A program made the translations under genes and the position numbers. A model generated the notes under the pieces. The model had not been told where the DNA came from, ran no database searches, and was given only the letters and a program-made list of their open reading frames with translations. From assembly GCF_000152965.1 (NCBI RefSeq), contig NZ_CH902583.1, positions 1,997,200 to 2,061,199 on the forward strand: 64,000 nucleotides of DNA, given 5' to 3'. Shown piece by piece: positions 40,121-50,100 of this stretch. This DNA comes from Roseobacter sp. MED193 (GTDB lineage: Bacteria > Pseudomonadota > Alphaproteobacteria > Rhodobacterales > Rhodobacteraceae). Numbering within the stretch: position 1 is the stretch's first letter; each line of letters starts with the position of its first letter.

Positions 40121-40552
40121 ATGCAAAACCCGCAATACATGACCGCGGATCAAAGCGTGATCCGTTTTGAGTTGGAGGATGGCGCGCTGCGCATCGTCGA
40201 TCGCGACGGGCCGTCTGATTTGTTCGCGCGTGCCGAGGCAGGGGAGTTTGGGGCCGTGGCACCGTTTGATCCGGCGCTGGACGTGACACCGCCCGCTGAG
40301 CCTGCGATGGCGGTCAGCCGTCTGCAGGCCAAAGCTGCGCTTTTGCAGATGGGGCTTCTCGATCAGGTGGAGACGCTCATGACCGGCCTGGACGCCATGA
40401 GCCAGTTGGCCTGGCGTGAGGCGATCTCCTTTGAGCGCAATAGCCCGCTTCTCAATGCGCTGGCGCCCTATCTCAGCTGGCCGGATGGTGCCGCGCTCAC
40501 GGAGGGCGATATCGACCAGCTGTTCCTTCTTGCACAATCAATCGAGGTCTGA
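40121..40552 (+). CDS. Fibre-associated protein, possible assembly chaperone
   Basis: This 143-residue protein begins directly after the fibre stop. The N-terminus is beta-rich (MTADQSVIRFELEDGALRIV). The C-terminal half is helical (RLQAKAALLQMGLLDQVETL, LAWREAISFERNSPLLNALA), a pattern seen in phage fibre-assembly and small virion proteins encoded after fibres. No specific family is secure. Confidence 0.6.
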   Translation: MQNPQYMTADQSVIRFELEDGALRIVDRDGPSDLFARAEAGEFGAVAPFDPALDVTPPAEPAMAVSRLQAKAALLQMGLLDQVETLMTGLDAMSQLAWREAISFERNSPLLNALAPYLSWPDGAALTEGDIDQLFLLAQSIEV

Positions 40553-40555
40553 CCC

Positions 40556-41062
40556 ATGCGATACGAACAGGTAAAACTCGCCGAGGCAGCCCAGCACTTT
40601 GAGCGGCTTTCGCAGATTGTGGCGGATGTTCGGGTTAAAACCGGACGTGAGCCGATCGACGCGATGCCCATGCTAGAGGCCTACGCTAAGCGGGGCGATA
40701 CGGCTGCTTTGGCCTGGGATGGCGACCAGCTGGTCGGCGTGACCTGCCTTGGCCTTTGCCACCACTTTATCTCCGGGCCGGAATGGATTCCGATCAAGGT
40801 GCTTCTGGCGCGTGAGGGCTACGATCTGGGCAAAGTCGGCTGCTCTCACTTCGTCTATCTCATTCCGGACTATTGGGGCGGGGGCGCGACCTTCGCGCTC
40901 ACTGAAGCCTCACGGCGCAGTCACCCGGCGGTAACGCATACGCTCTCGCATACGCTTCCCTCAAAGGAGATGGAGGATTGGGCCGCGGCGCTGCCGGGGA
41001 TGGTGGAGGTGGCGCTCAAAGGGCCAGACGGGAAACGCGTGTTTGTGAGGGATGTCTCTTAG
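40556..41062 (+). CDS. Phage protein of unknown function at the end of the fibre block
   Basis: This 168-residue protein starts three bases after the previous stop. It contains AALAWDGDQLVGVTCLGLCH and FISGPEWIPIKVLLAREGYD, then FVYLIPDYWGGGATFALTEA and SRRSHPAVTHTLSHTLPSKE. The mix of short strands and helices recalls an acyltransferase-like or capsule-related fold, but I cannot support an assignment. It is the last gene of the plus-strand late operon. Confidence 0.6.
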   Translation: MRYEQVKLAEAAQHFERLSQIVADVRVKTGREPIDAMPMLEAYAKRGDTAALAWDGDQLVGVTCLGLCHHFISGPEWIPIKVLLAREGYDLGKVGCSHFVYLIPDYWGGGATFALTEASRRSHPAVTHTLSHTLPSKEMEDWAAALPGMVEVALKGPDGKRVFVRDVS

Positions 41063-41239
41063 GGATTGCCCAGACTCATCGTCAGCGCATCCAATTGACA
41101 GCGAAACGTCTGCGCCACAGAGCCCCAAACGCTCGTTTCGAAGCTGCTGATCTCCACCCGCTTCACCGAGAGAGCTTGATATCCTTTTCAGACAGAGCGT
41201 TAGTCGCTTCACATATTCACCACAAGAAGGACAAAACCG

Positions 41240-41536
41240 GTGAGAAAAGCCTATGCAATTCCAAAGATTGAAGATGTCACTTTTGAAGGCTGCTATGCAG
41301 ACGTACTGCCGCTTTACCTTGATATCTTTGAGCGCTGCATGAAGGCCACAGCGGTCTGTCGTGCCCGCACTGCCATCTTCGACTTGAGCGACTTCACGTG
41401 CCTGCAAGATCACGGGATTGGCGAGGGCACGCTTACAATTGAGCGCCGCGATATCCTCAACCAGATACAATGGTTCGGGCGGGTTGTAGCTAGTGACGCT
41501 AAGGTCAAAATAATCGGCACCTTGGAAGCTAATTAA
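41240..41536 (+). CDS. Small protein of unknown function
   Basis: This 98-residue protein begins with GTG at 41240, with AAGGA nine bases upstream. It reads MRKAYAIPKIEDVTFEGCYA, VLPLYLDIFERCMKATAVCR, TCLQDHGIGEGTLTIERRDI and SDAKVKIIGTLEAN. The order of helices and strands suggests a small alpha/beta protein. Its G+C is lower than that of the phage genes. It is convergent with, and overlaps by four bases, the nuclease-like gene behind BREX, so it lies at the seam between prophage and defence island. Confidence 0.6.
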   Translation: MRKAYAIPKIEDVTFEGCYADVLPLYLDIFERCMKATAVCRARTAIFDLSDFTCLQDHGIGEGTLTIERRDILNQIQWFGRVVASDAKVKIIGTLEAN

Positions 41537-42486
41537 GTTTCTTCTTCAAAAGCGTCCCAATCCCGCGGGCGCATTTCACCAGTTTGGTAAAACTGCCGCA
41601 CACGTACAACATAGTCACGAAAGTCTCTGTTTTCCTGCGTCAGGCGATTGGCAGCGTCCCAGTCAACCTCGCCGCGCTCCCTGGCTGGTATAATGATCTG
41701 GCTTTCGATGATGTCTTCTGCGTCTAATTTGATGAATCCAATCCCATGTAGACTCGACAGCATCCGCAATTCTTTGAGCGTATCATAACCTGAGATTTCA
41801 CTTGCGACGAGATAGCCGAAATTCGCCCACGACGAATTGCTTACAGCTTGGAAAAACACTTCGCGCACATTCGACCGGTTCACCAAAAGCTTGACTTCAA
41901 AAGACCAAAGCTTCGTTTTCTTATCTGCATATTGTCTGACACAATCTTTGATCTCTCGATCCCAATCAGCGCTCAAATCCTCCATGCCAACAATATCTGG
42001 GTAAAGCCAACGATTGCCCCCTGCCCCTCGGGTATTGCGCGAGCGCCTTTCGTCGATGCGAGCGCTGTAGACGTTCAGCTCGGACAGCAGAAATTTTGAG
42101 AGCTTAGGGTATAGATCGTGTTCAGTCAGGGAGCGCGTTTCGGTCGAAGCTTTCATAGCTGGCCCGCCATCCTCGGCTTGCTTAAGCTCCTCTGTGTCTG
42201 TGTTACGCGTAAAGTAATACCGGCGCGGCCGACCTTCAGTTGTTTTGATGCCAGAAGATGTTTTGGTCAACCGTGGACGGCTGGCCCCGATTTCCGCCGA
42301 AATCTGCTGTATGACGGCAGAATCCGTATCAAGTGGGTTCACCGTTGCTTTCGAATTGTCTTTCTTTGCTTGGCATTCCTCAGGGTAATTTTCAAAAATC
42401 CAATGCGCTATTTCTCGCGCGGTGAATTTCTCTTCCGGACGAGTTTCCAAAAAGTCCACAACGGTTTTCACCAAATTCAGTGCCAT
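41533..42486 (-). CDS. HrgA/COG2958-like protein with PD-(D/E)XK-type domain, downstream of BREX
   Basis: This 317-residue protein has an N-terminal winged-helix domain (about 1-95: EEKFTAREIAHWIFENYPEE, IQQISAEIGASRPRLTK, TTEGRPRRYYFT) typical of COG2958. A nuclease-like C-terminal part (about 120-260) has RWLYPDIVGME and LWSFEVKLL, which give the P-D...E-x-K order of restriction-type nucleases. HrgA relatives occur with restriction-modification loci. It starts 54 bases after brxL on the same strand and may be co-transcribed. A nuclease arm for the BREX island is a reasonable guess, not proved. Confidence 0.75.
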   Translation of the reverse strand: MALNLVKTVVDFLETRPEEKFTAREIAHWIFENYPEECQAKKDNSKATVNPLDTDSAVIQQISAEIGASRPRLTKTSSGIKTTEGRPRRYYFTRNTDTEELKQAEDGGPAMKASTETRSLTEHDLYPKLSKFLLSELNVYSARIDERRSRNTRGAGGNRWLYPDIVGMEDLSADWDREIKDCVRQYADKKTKLWSFEVKLLVNRSNVREVFFQAVSNSSWANFGYLVASEISGYDTLKELRMLSSLHGIGFIKLDAEDIIESQIIIPARERGEVDWDAANRLTQENRDFRDYVVRVRQFYQTGEMRPRDWDAFEEET

Positions 42487-42540
42487 TTGTTTCGATCCCC
42501 ATCTTCAAGTTGCGTTACGCGATCCATTAAGCTGGTCAAT

Positions 42541-44649
42541 CTAACCTTTCTCATCACTTAAATAGGTCACGTAGAAGCCCTTGATTAAACGGTGCTCCTG
42601 CAACCGATCACTGAGCGAAAACCCGTCCTTCTTGATCGGCGCCTGGAAAATATCGAGGCCACGATCCAGCACGATCTTCCAGCCAGTATCGGTTACGATA
42701 TCACGCGCATGCGCTGTTCCTGTGCCGTCGAAGGCCCAAGTGAATTCGACGCCCGAGCCGACACAGGCGTCCACGATCGAGTCCAGCAATTCTCGTTGCT
42801 TGCCGACATTGCCATCATCCGGCCCTGTCACGAGATGAACGCTGACCTGGTCCTCGGGCGATTTCCGCCGAATTACCATTTCAACGAATTCCATCATGTT
42901 TCGGATTTGATAGAAGTATCGGACATAGGGGTCTGTCACGATAATCTTTGATGCGCCTTCAATGTAAGGACCGAAGAGCAGATCGTAGCTGATACCCTTG
43001 CGATCCTCTGTGAAGACATGATGGCCTTCTTCGAGAATGGGCTTCGCCTCTGCCTTGACAGGGCGCGCAGCCTCCGAAGCGGACCCTGACGTCGATGCCC
43101 CTTCGTTACCGGCAGATGTGGGCTCACCAGCACCAGCTGACGTCTCTGACTGTTCCTGCTCCTTGGGATCCAGCGCAGGCTTGAGATGATAGAACTGCGG
43201 GTATTCTTCCTCCTCTACCGTGGTCACACGGCGCTTGGTCCCGTCCGTGCCAAGGTAGTGAAAATCAACCTCGGGATAGGTGCTGTCGATGCGGGCTAGT
43301 TGATCCTTGACCCGCTTGCGGCTCTCCATGGCTAGGCGCAGTAACTCCTCGACATCCTCTGCTGTCTCGCCGCCATTCGGGAAGATCAGCTTCAGAAGGC
43401 CCGACATCGTCTTGTAGATGGCATCCCGATCCCGCGTCGAAATCTTCTCGCTGATCTTGAAATGCTGGTCCGGCCGGTGCGAGAAATCCTCCTGGCGCAG
43501 GTGGCGCAGGATCTCGGCGAGGTAGTCGACTATGAAGCCATATCCCTTGGTGAACATCTCGCCGCGGATCACGTCGATTTCCCAGCCGGGCAGATAGGCA
43601 TGGAGACGATCGATGAAGGCCGAGTCATGGAACTGCGGCGGCAGGGCCTCAAAGAGGTCGCTGTTTTTCAGCATGAAGGGCACGTTGTGGTCGGTGTTGC
43701 CCACAAACGCGAAACTGGCCTCGGCCCCCATCGGGTTCACCCCCCGGGAGAAGGTCTTGTTGGCCATATAGTTTTTCATGATGTCGACCAGCGCCTTGTT
43801 CGCTGTCTTTTCCCGACCGGCGAATTCATCAAAGGCCACGACATCCCAATAGCCGACAAGGCCAATGCGGCCGTTCGAGTTGTTCACAAAGAGCTTCGGG
43901 ATCGTCACCTCGCCACCTGAGATCAGCTGACCGTGTGGCGAGAACTCCGAGTAGATGTGCGACTTACCGGTCCCTTTGGGCCCCAGCTCGATGATGTTGT
44001 AATTGCGTTCAACGAACGGGATCAGTCGCATCAGCTGCAAGAGCTTCGCCCGACGCCCAAAGGCCTCCGGGTTGAACCCGATGCTCTGCATCAGGAGGTC
44101 AATCCAATCGTCAGTATTGAAGCTGCCCCGCGCCTCGCGGTAGCCCTCATAGTCGACCTTGGCGATCTGGATGGGCTTGATGGTCTCGAGGATCCACGGC
44201 GAGATGCGCGCATCTTCCGAGAACTCGTATTGCACATCCGCAATGCACCAGACGCCCGTCACCAGCAGCTTTGGGTGCGCTTTGATCGTGCCGCTGTCGA
44301 CCGCAACCTTCTTGATGCCGAGGTTGTCGAAGGTCGCTTCGTAGCTATCGGTCTTCTCGTTCAATGACACGCTGATCTGGTCGATGACCTTGTAGCCGCC
44401 CTTTTCCTTGATCGTTGACTGGATTAGCCCCGCTTCGCTGCGGTGGACATAATGCTTGCGCAGTATTTCTTTGACAGTCTCGATGCCGGTCGCGATCGAC
44501 GCCTCGTCGTCTGTGGCGCAATACTGGCCGAGGAGATACTCGAGCACATAGGTCGGAACGATCGCGTTGCCCTTGACCGCCTTCACCAGGTCCTTGCGCA
44601 CGACAAAGCCCGCGAAATGTTCATTGATCCTGGCGTCGAGATCACTCAT
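42541..44649 (-). CDS. brxL: BrxL, AAA+ protein of BREX with MIT_C-like C-terminal domain
   Basis: This 702-residue protein matches BrxL over about 1-460: INEHFAGFVVRKDLVKAVKG, the PTYVLEYLLGQYCA region, Walker A GPKGTGKS (223-230) and a Walker B VVAFDEFAG. BrxL is the late effector-type ATPase of type I BREX. The usual Lon protease domain is absent. After a Ser/Glu-rich linker (about 495-540) comes a domain of about 150 residues (FGPYIEGASKIIVTDPYVRY, HARDIVTDTGWKIVLDRGLD) that matches MIT_C, a phospholipase-D-like fold. ATG 44649 has GAGGAG seven bases upstream. It follows pglZ by 11 bases. Confidence 0.9.
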   Translation of the reverse strand: MSDLDARINEHFAGFVVRKDLVKAVKGNAIVPTYVLEYLLGQYCATDDEASIATGIETVKEILRKHYVHRSEAGLIQSTIKEKGGYKVIDQISVSLNEKTDSYEATFDNLGIKKVAVDSGTIKAHPKLLVTGVWCIADVQYEFSEDARISPWILETIKPIQIAKVDYEGYREARGSFNTDDWIDLLMQSIGFNPEAFGRRAKLLQLMRLIPFVERNYNIIELGPKGTGKSHIYSEFSPHGQLISGGEVTIPKLFVNNSNGRIGLVGYWDVVAFDEFAGREKTANKALVDIMKNYMANKTFSRGVNPMGAEASFAFVGNTDHNVPFMLKNSDLFEALPPQFHDSAFIDRLHAYLPGWEIDVIRGEMFTKGYGFIVDYLAEILRHLRQEDFSHRPDQHFKISEKISTRDRDAIYKTMSGLLKLIFPNGGETAEDVEELLRLAMESRKRVKDQLARIDSTYPEVDFHYLGTDGTKRRVTTVEEEEYPQFYHLKPALDPKEQEQSETSAGAGEPTSAGNEGASTSGSASEAARPVKAEAKPILEEGHHVFTEDRKGISYDLLFGPYIEGASKIIVTDPYVRYFYQIRNMMEFVEMVIRRKSPEDQVSVHLVTGPDDGNVGKQRELLDSIVDACVGSGVEFTWAFDGTGTAHARDIVTDTGWKIVLDRGLDIFQAPIKKDGFSLSDRLQEHRLIKGFYVTYLSDEKG

Positions 44650-44660
44650 GGGCCCGCTCC

Positions 44661-47162
44661 TCAAAAGTCAAAATCGGTTGTGATGCCACGTTTCAACTGG
44701 AAGCGATGGCTTGTGTAGTCCTGATAGTGACTGGTCTTACCAACCCGCTCGCGCAGTTTCAGGAATACATCTTGGTTATTGAATTTGTCCGCCTCACGCG
44801 ACAGCAGGAACTTCCGGGGCATTTCGCGCTCACGGGCGTTCTCAGAGGTGAAATCAAACTGCAGGACATGCTCGTCTGAAATCAGCGTGTCATCGGCGGC
44901 ATAGATACCCGCGACCAGCTCGCGCGCCTGCATCTTCTCGGAAACCGGTTGCGCTTGGTAGAAGATCACCGCCGTCTGCCCAGAAGTGATTTGGCTGCGG
45001 CCAGATACGATGATCTGCACCTCAACCTGGTTCACATCCGCCTCGCGCTGCTTTCCAACACGTATGACAGGGATAACGATTTCCTGCAGCGACGCACCGC
45101 CATGGACAAAGCGGCTGCCCGCCCCTTTGACGCGCAGGCGGTTTATCGAGTTCGGGATCAGGACATCGAGGTCGCCCGCAAGACCGAGCTCGGCCGAGGT
45201 GAATTTCTTCACGCCCGCAGCTTCTTCGAGGCCACGACCGATGACGAAGCGGCGATTGCGCAGCAGGATTTCATCGCCCTTAGGATCAGCAACCGCGAAG
45301 TCGCTCTCATCCAGCGCTCGGTGCTGATAGAGGAAGCCATGATCTGCCGTGATCAGGATGTTCGAGAAGTTTGCCGATGTCAGCTTCCGAACGAGCTTGG
45401 TCAGTTCCTCGATCGCATCCTCGGCGGCCTTGGGCAGCTGATCCTCGGTTTGCAGCTTATCGCCAATCGCATCGATCAGGTTGTGATAGATGTAGACCAC
45501 GTCATTGTCGCGGAAGAGCTCTTTGCCCTCATCGACCCGCATATCGAGCACATCGCGTGCGGATAGAGCCTTGGCGCGGTCGCCTACACGTCCTGTTGCC
45601 AAGTGCTTCTCGCGCGCGGCAAGGCCTTGTGTGCTTTCGCCGCACGTCAAGATCGCGCCGCTGCCATCAGAAGCGAAAGACAGCTCCCTGTTCGGCAAAA
45701 GTGCCGCCATCCCGAGCTGTGTATAGCTGGGTAGCGCGCTGATCATGGGCTTCAGTTCCGCATCAAATCGGTTCAGTGCTCGGATCCGGCGTAGGCATTC
45801 CTCGGCCACCTCGAAGCGCAGTGCGTCCGAAATTATGACCACGACCTTCTGATCGCGACGGCGGAACTCTGCGGCCTGTTCGATATAGAAGGCGCTCTGG
45901 CGTGCGTAACCTGGGATTGTCCAATCGGTCAGTCCGGCAACCTGATCCTGCCAGGCGTCATTCAGCTTCAACAGGAAGCTATTGGTGTATCGGTTCTCCA
46001 CCGCCTCGTAGAGTTCCGAAAGCAGCGAGGCATGGCCACTGCGCTGCATGTGGTAGATGAATTTGCGATAGAGCTGGTCGAGCTTGTACCAGCTGCTGAC
46101 ATACCGCTTCACCCCCTCGGCAGGGCTCGTCATCCCGAGATTGGCCTCTGCTAGAGCCTGCTGGAATTCGGTGGCGAAGCCGATCGCCTGATAGATGTCC
46201 GTATAGGAGCCATACCAATGGCTCTGCCGGCGCTCGCGCACCCATTTCAGGACCTCAGACGCGCTGACCGTCTGCGTCGACATAGCATGCACCAACTGCC
46301 GAATGATGTGTCGGTCGATTTCCTCGAAATGGTCGACGGCCATGACCGCACGGAAGTCGCGCTTGGACAAGTCTTCTGGGATCTTCAGCAAGCCCTGATA
46401 GCGCGCAGCCAGCGTCTCGAACGCCTCTTCCCAATGGCGGTTGTTCTTCCAACGCCGGAAGACCAAGAGAGCCTCGGCGTTCAACTTTCCATCTTCGCCC
46501 AGCGCCCGCAGGTAGGCCGACTGGAAGAGCGCGATCGCGAAGTCTTCAAGATCGGGCTGGTCCGGCTGATAGTCATAGGCATTGCCAACCTGCTTCCAGA
46601 ACACCTCAGTCAGTCCAGATCGCTCGATGAGCCGCATCGCATCGTCGCGGCCCTCTGCTAATTCGCTCAGGAGCGCCTCGACCACTGTATCAAGCCCACC
46701 CTCGGCGCCAGCACACACGGCCAGCATGCGCAGTCGAACCTGCGACTGGGTATCTGCCGCATGCAAAAGCCGTTTCAGCTCAGCCACACGCGCTTTGGAG
46801 CGATAAAACTCCATGTGATCACGCACGACGCTTTCGAACTGTGGCGGCAGGCCCAGCTCACCCAGCCATATGCCAGCTTGATCCGCCTTGAACACCGCCG
46901 TTGCCAGTTGCAGGTCCAGCAGCCAGTTTGCCGCATTCCCGGGCTCTGGCCCGTCATGGAACACCAAGAACTTCGCGGTCGGCTCCTGCCGCAGCATCCG
47001 GTGCTTTAGGCCGAACTGGTTGTTGGCGACCTCCACTTTGGTCACCCCAGCCAGATCAACCGCATCGAACTCCCCCCGCATATCGCGCGCGTCGTCATAC
47101 CAGAAGACGATGCGATGCTCGTCAAAGAGCCGTTCCAGGCTGGCGGTGATCCGATCCGTCAT
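44661..47162 (-). CDS. pglZ: PglZ, alkaline-phosphatase-superfamily protein of BREX
   Basis: This 833-residue protein has the PglZ core at about 435-700: KVVVIISDALRFEVAEECLR with metal-binding Asp446, ALPSYTQLGMAALLP with Thr481 in the nucleophile position, and ILITADHGFLYQH with Asp607-His608. The N-terminal part (about 1-430) is helical. PglZ is required for BREX defence and methylation; the substrate of its hydrolase fold is not settled. Its start shares one base with the pglX stop. Confidence 0.94.
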   Translation of the reverse strand: MTDRITASLERLFDEHRIVFWYDDARDMRGEFDAVDLAGVTKVEVANNQFGLKHRMLRQEPTAKFLVFHDGPEPGNAANWLLDLQLATAVFKADQAGIWLGELGLPPQFESVVRDHMEFYRSKARVAELKRLLHAADTQSQVRLRMLAVCAGAEGGLDTVVEALLSELAEGRDDAMRLIERSGLTEVFWKQVGNAYDYQPDQPDLEDFAIALFQSAYLRALGEDGKLNAEALLVFRRWKNNRHWEEAFETLAARYQGLLKIPEDLSKRDFRAVMAVDHFEEIDRHIIRQLVHAMSTQTVSASEVLKWVRERRQSHWYGSYTDIYQAIGFATEFQQALAEANLGMTSPAEGVKRYVSSWYKLDQLYRKFIYHMQRSGHASLLSELYEAVENRYTNSFLLKLNDAWQDQVAGLTDWTIPGYARQSAFYIEQAAEFRRRDQKVVVIISDALRFEVAEECLRRIRALNRFDAELKPMISALPSYTQLGMAALLPNRELSFASDGSGAILTCGESTQGLAAREKHLATGRVGDRAKALSARDVLDMRVDEGKELFRDNDVVYIYHNLIDAIGDKLQTEDQLPKAAEDAIEELTKLVRKLTSANFSNILITADHGFLYQHRALDESDFAVADPKGDEILLRNRRFVIGRGLEEAAGVKKFTSAELGLAGDLDVLIPNSINRLRVKGAGSRFVHGGASLQEIVIPVIRVGKQREADVNQVEVQIIVSGRSQITSGQTAVIFYQAQPVSEKMQARELVAGIYAADDTLISDEHVLQFDFTSENAREREMPRKFLLSREADKFNNQDVFLKLRERVGKTSHYQDYTSHRFQLKRGITTDFDF

Positions 47163-50100
47163 CAGCTCACCCCAACGATCTTTTTCAACGCAGCGCCGAA
47201 TTTCGGATAGTTCGCCTTTACCCCATCATCGAGGTCAATCTCGATCTTGGCCTGCGCCAGCGGGAAGACGACATCGCGTTCCCATTCGTTCAGCTCGTCG
47301 ATCTGCTTGGCGATGACCGCCATGTCTTTCAACGCCTTTGTGCGCTGGCCCTGGCTGGCGCTCGGATCATCGGACAGCTTTTCCAGCCGCCCACGTTCAC
47401 CTTCAAGCTTGCTGATGAACTCGCGCAGGTAGTCGTTCAGCAGGACCGAGACGGTGTCGGGCCGGTAGCGGTGCATGTAGATCAGCGCATTGAACGTCCC
47501 CTTGGGGCTGGAGAACATCCAGTAGATCGGGCGCTTTTTATACCGCTTCACGTGATCGGCGTAGAAATCCTTGGTGAAATACTTACGGATGTCCTTGCCA
47601 AGCGCGTCCTCGATATAGCGCAGGTTCTCGCGGAAATGCGCCTCGCCGAAGGTGGTGCGCAGGAACAGGCGGAAGCGGTCGGTAATGTCGTCGGCGAACC
47701 AGTCGGCGTCGAGCACGGGGATGACGTTGTCTTCGTCCAGCATGAACGTCGGTTCCGGCACGCGGGCGAGGTAGTCGGCCAGTGTCTCGCCTTGGTTGGC
47801 AAGGATCAGCCCGGGGGTATCGATGCTGTAGCGGCCGAACATGCAGCCCACGGCGTAGGAGAGGAACTCGGCCATGGTGTCGGCGCGCAGGCGGGTCTCG
47901 TTGGCCGCGTCATCATTCTTGATGCCATAGCGATAGGCGGGGTTGCAGGTGAGGGTGATCTCATTCAGTGGCACCTCGGGGGTCAGCTCGTCTTGCAGAC
48001 CGTAGGCGTCGATGAAGATGCGGTTGTTCTCTTCCTCCAGCCGCTGCATCTCGTCCGTCATGGACTGCCAATGGGCGCTTAGCGTGGCGTAGCTGTCCGC
48101 CAGCGTCTCGCCGCGATGATCAGACGAAAGCAACGGGAGCGAGGTGAAATTCCAAGAAGTTTCGTAGGCGTCCCAGTCTGACCGAGAGAGCGCAATCAGA
48201 TCTTTGAAAATATGGCGGTTTTGCTTGGCTGTATTTGATAGGTCTGGAAAACGACCAATATTTCCCACTTCAAGATTAAGTGTTGGATTTACGATTTTTG
48301 CAACGGCGGAAAACATCTTACTGTTCAGCATTAAGCAAATATTCTCAAGCGCGCTCCCATCCTCATGAAAAATTGAATGCCCCGCCTGATCAAACAGAAA
48401 TCCTCGATCATAGTATCGATAAGAATTTAATGAGCTGCCAATTCTTGACCAACTAATCGCTTCTCTAAAATAAAATTGACGTGATGGGCAATGATTGCCC
48501 ATCTTAGCCAGCACCTCAAAATCCGCTCTATTGAAGTTTATGGCAAATATTCTATTGCCATACCACTTCCTATAGTCTCCACCTTTATTGTAAGGAAACC
48601 AACGGCTTCCTGACTGAAATGCAGATTCCATTGAACCTGAAAATTCTTCAAAATTGCCTATAGATACTTCAGACCAAATTCTAATGAAGCGATCATTATC
48701 ACCAGTGGCCATCCCTTGGCGTGCATCAAAACCTTCGCTGATATTTTTATTTTTGGCAAAGACATTTCGCACGCGGGCGGAGGCCCAATAAGCAATTGGA
48801 ATCCCTTGAATTTTCTCAAAATCATTTGCAGAGGCCCGATAGAACCAGCCACGATCTCGTTGTTTTGAGTTTCGCTCGTTTTGAGGAGGGAAAGTGACAG
48901 GGATTTTTTCCTCAGATAAGTCTTCGTAGTCTACATAGAAAAAGTTGCCTGGCTGGGAGGTGTTTTGCCCTTGCTTCCAAACCGTAGCGCTCGTGCCAAA
49001 AGCAATCCCCATAACCATGTTGCCCATATGGGCCATGTTCACGATATGGCTTTGCTCATTAAGTTTGATGCGGAGTTTCTCGTAGGAAGAAAGAAACATC
49101 CATGATTGCATCGTGACCATCGCAGAGTATCCATTGCGCTGGATAAAATCGAAACCTCTCTCAATGAATGCAGCAAACATATCTGACTTGCTGTCGGGAT
49201 ATTCCTTCTTGGCGTAGTCCCCAAGAGGCCCGTTCATCCCTTTTCCGCCCATGTAAGGCGGGTTCGCCACTACAACATGATATTTGGAGGAGAGTGCCTC
49301 AGACATCCGAAGGACTGTCAGCAACCGTTCCCGCAACTTGGCACGGAACATGTCGCCACCAAGATCCTGTTCCTCAACCACTCGCAGGCATTCCTGAGGG
49401 TCTTTTAGTTTCGGGATGATGAGAGAACCAAAGTTCTTGGCTTGCTCAAACTGGGTAAGGGTTGCCCGCAAATCTGCCGTGAACAGGCTGCGTCCAACCA
49501 TGGCTTCTATGTCTTGGAGTTCTGCTGGCTCGAAGCTGACTTTCTTCAGAACGCAGATATCGGGCTTCGTCTCCATCCGCAGGAAACGGCGGCGACCAAG
49601 CTTTTCAGCGGCTTTCATCGCCAACGCAAACGCTGCCAGCGCCCCAGCGCGGTCGTCAATCTCCGTCCCAGTCAGGTTGTGCGTCAGGATCAGCGCGGGG
49701 ATCTCTGTCGCGTCATAGCCCTCTTCCTCGTAGATGGCGTAGAGCAGGTCGAAGGCATAGGTCAGCATGTGGCCCGACCCGCATGCCGGATCGCAGACCT
49801 TGATCTCCTCGGGCTTGGCGATCTTCAGGAAATCCATCTCGGGTTCTTCCGGCGCGATGTAGTAGTCCATCCGCTCGGCCAGTTTTGAGCCCGGCCGGTT
49901 CAGCAGCCACAGCCGCCCCAGCGAGTTCTCCACCAGGTAGCGGACGATCCAGTGCGGGGTGAAGAGCTGCGTCGCGGCCGGGATGTTCTCGGCCGTGATT
50001 TTCTGGTTCTTCTTGAGCCCCGCGAAGACCTGATCCTTCTTCTCCGAGATGTAGAACTGGTAGAGCCAGCCGATGATCTCGACGTCCTGACAGGCGTCTT

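Noticed and set aside
38669..40537. 622-residue open frame on the minus strand across the fibre genes
   Set aside because: It is the antisense shadow of two fibre genes, lacks a ribosome binding site and reads as Arg/Ala-rich low-quality protein.
16677..41062. Gene transfer agent cluster
   Set aside because: Head genes are lambda-type (gpW, gpB portal, S49 protease, gpD, gpE) with an integrase and lysis cassette, unlike the HK97-like RcGTA gene set.
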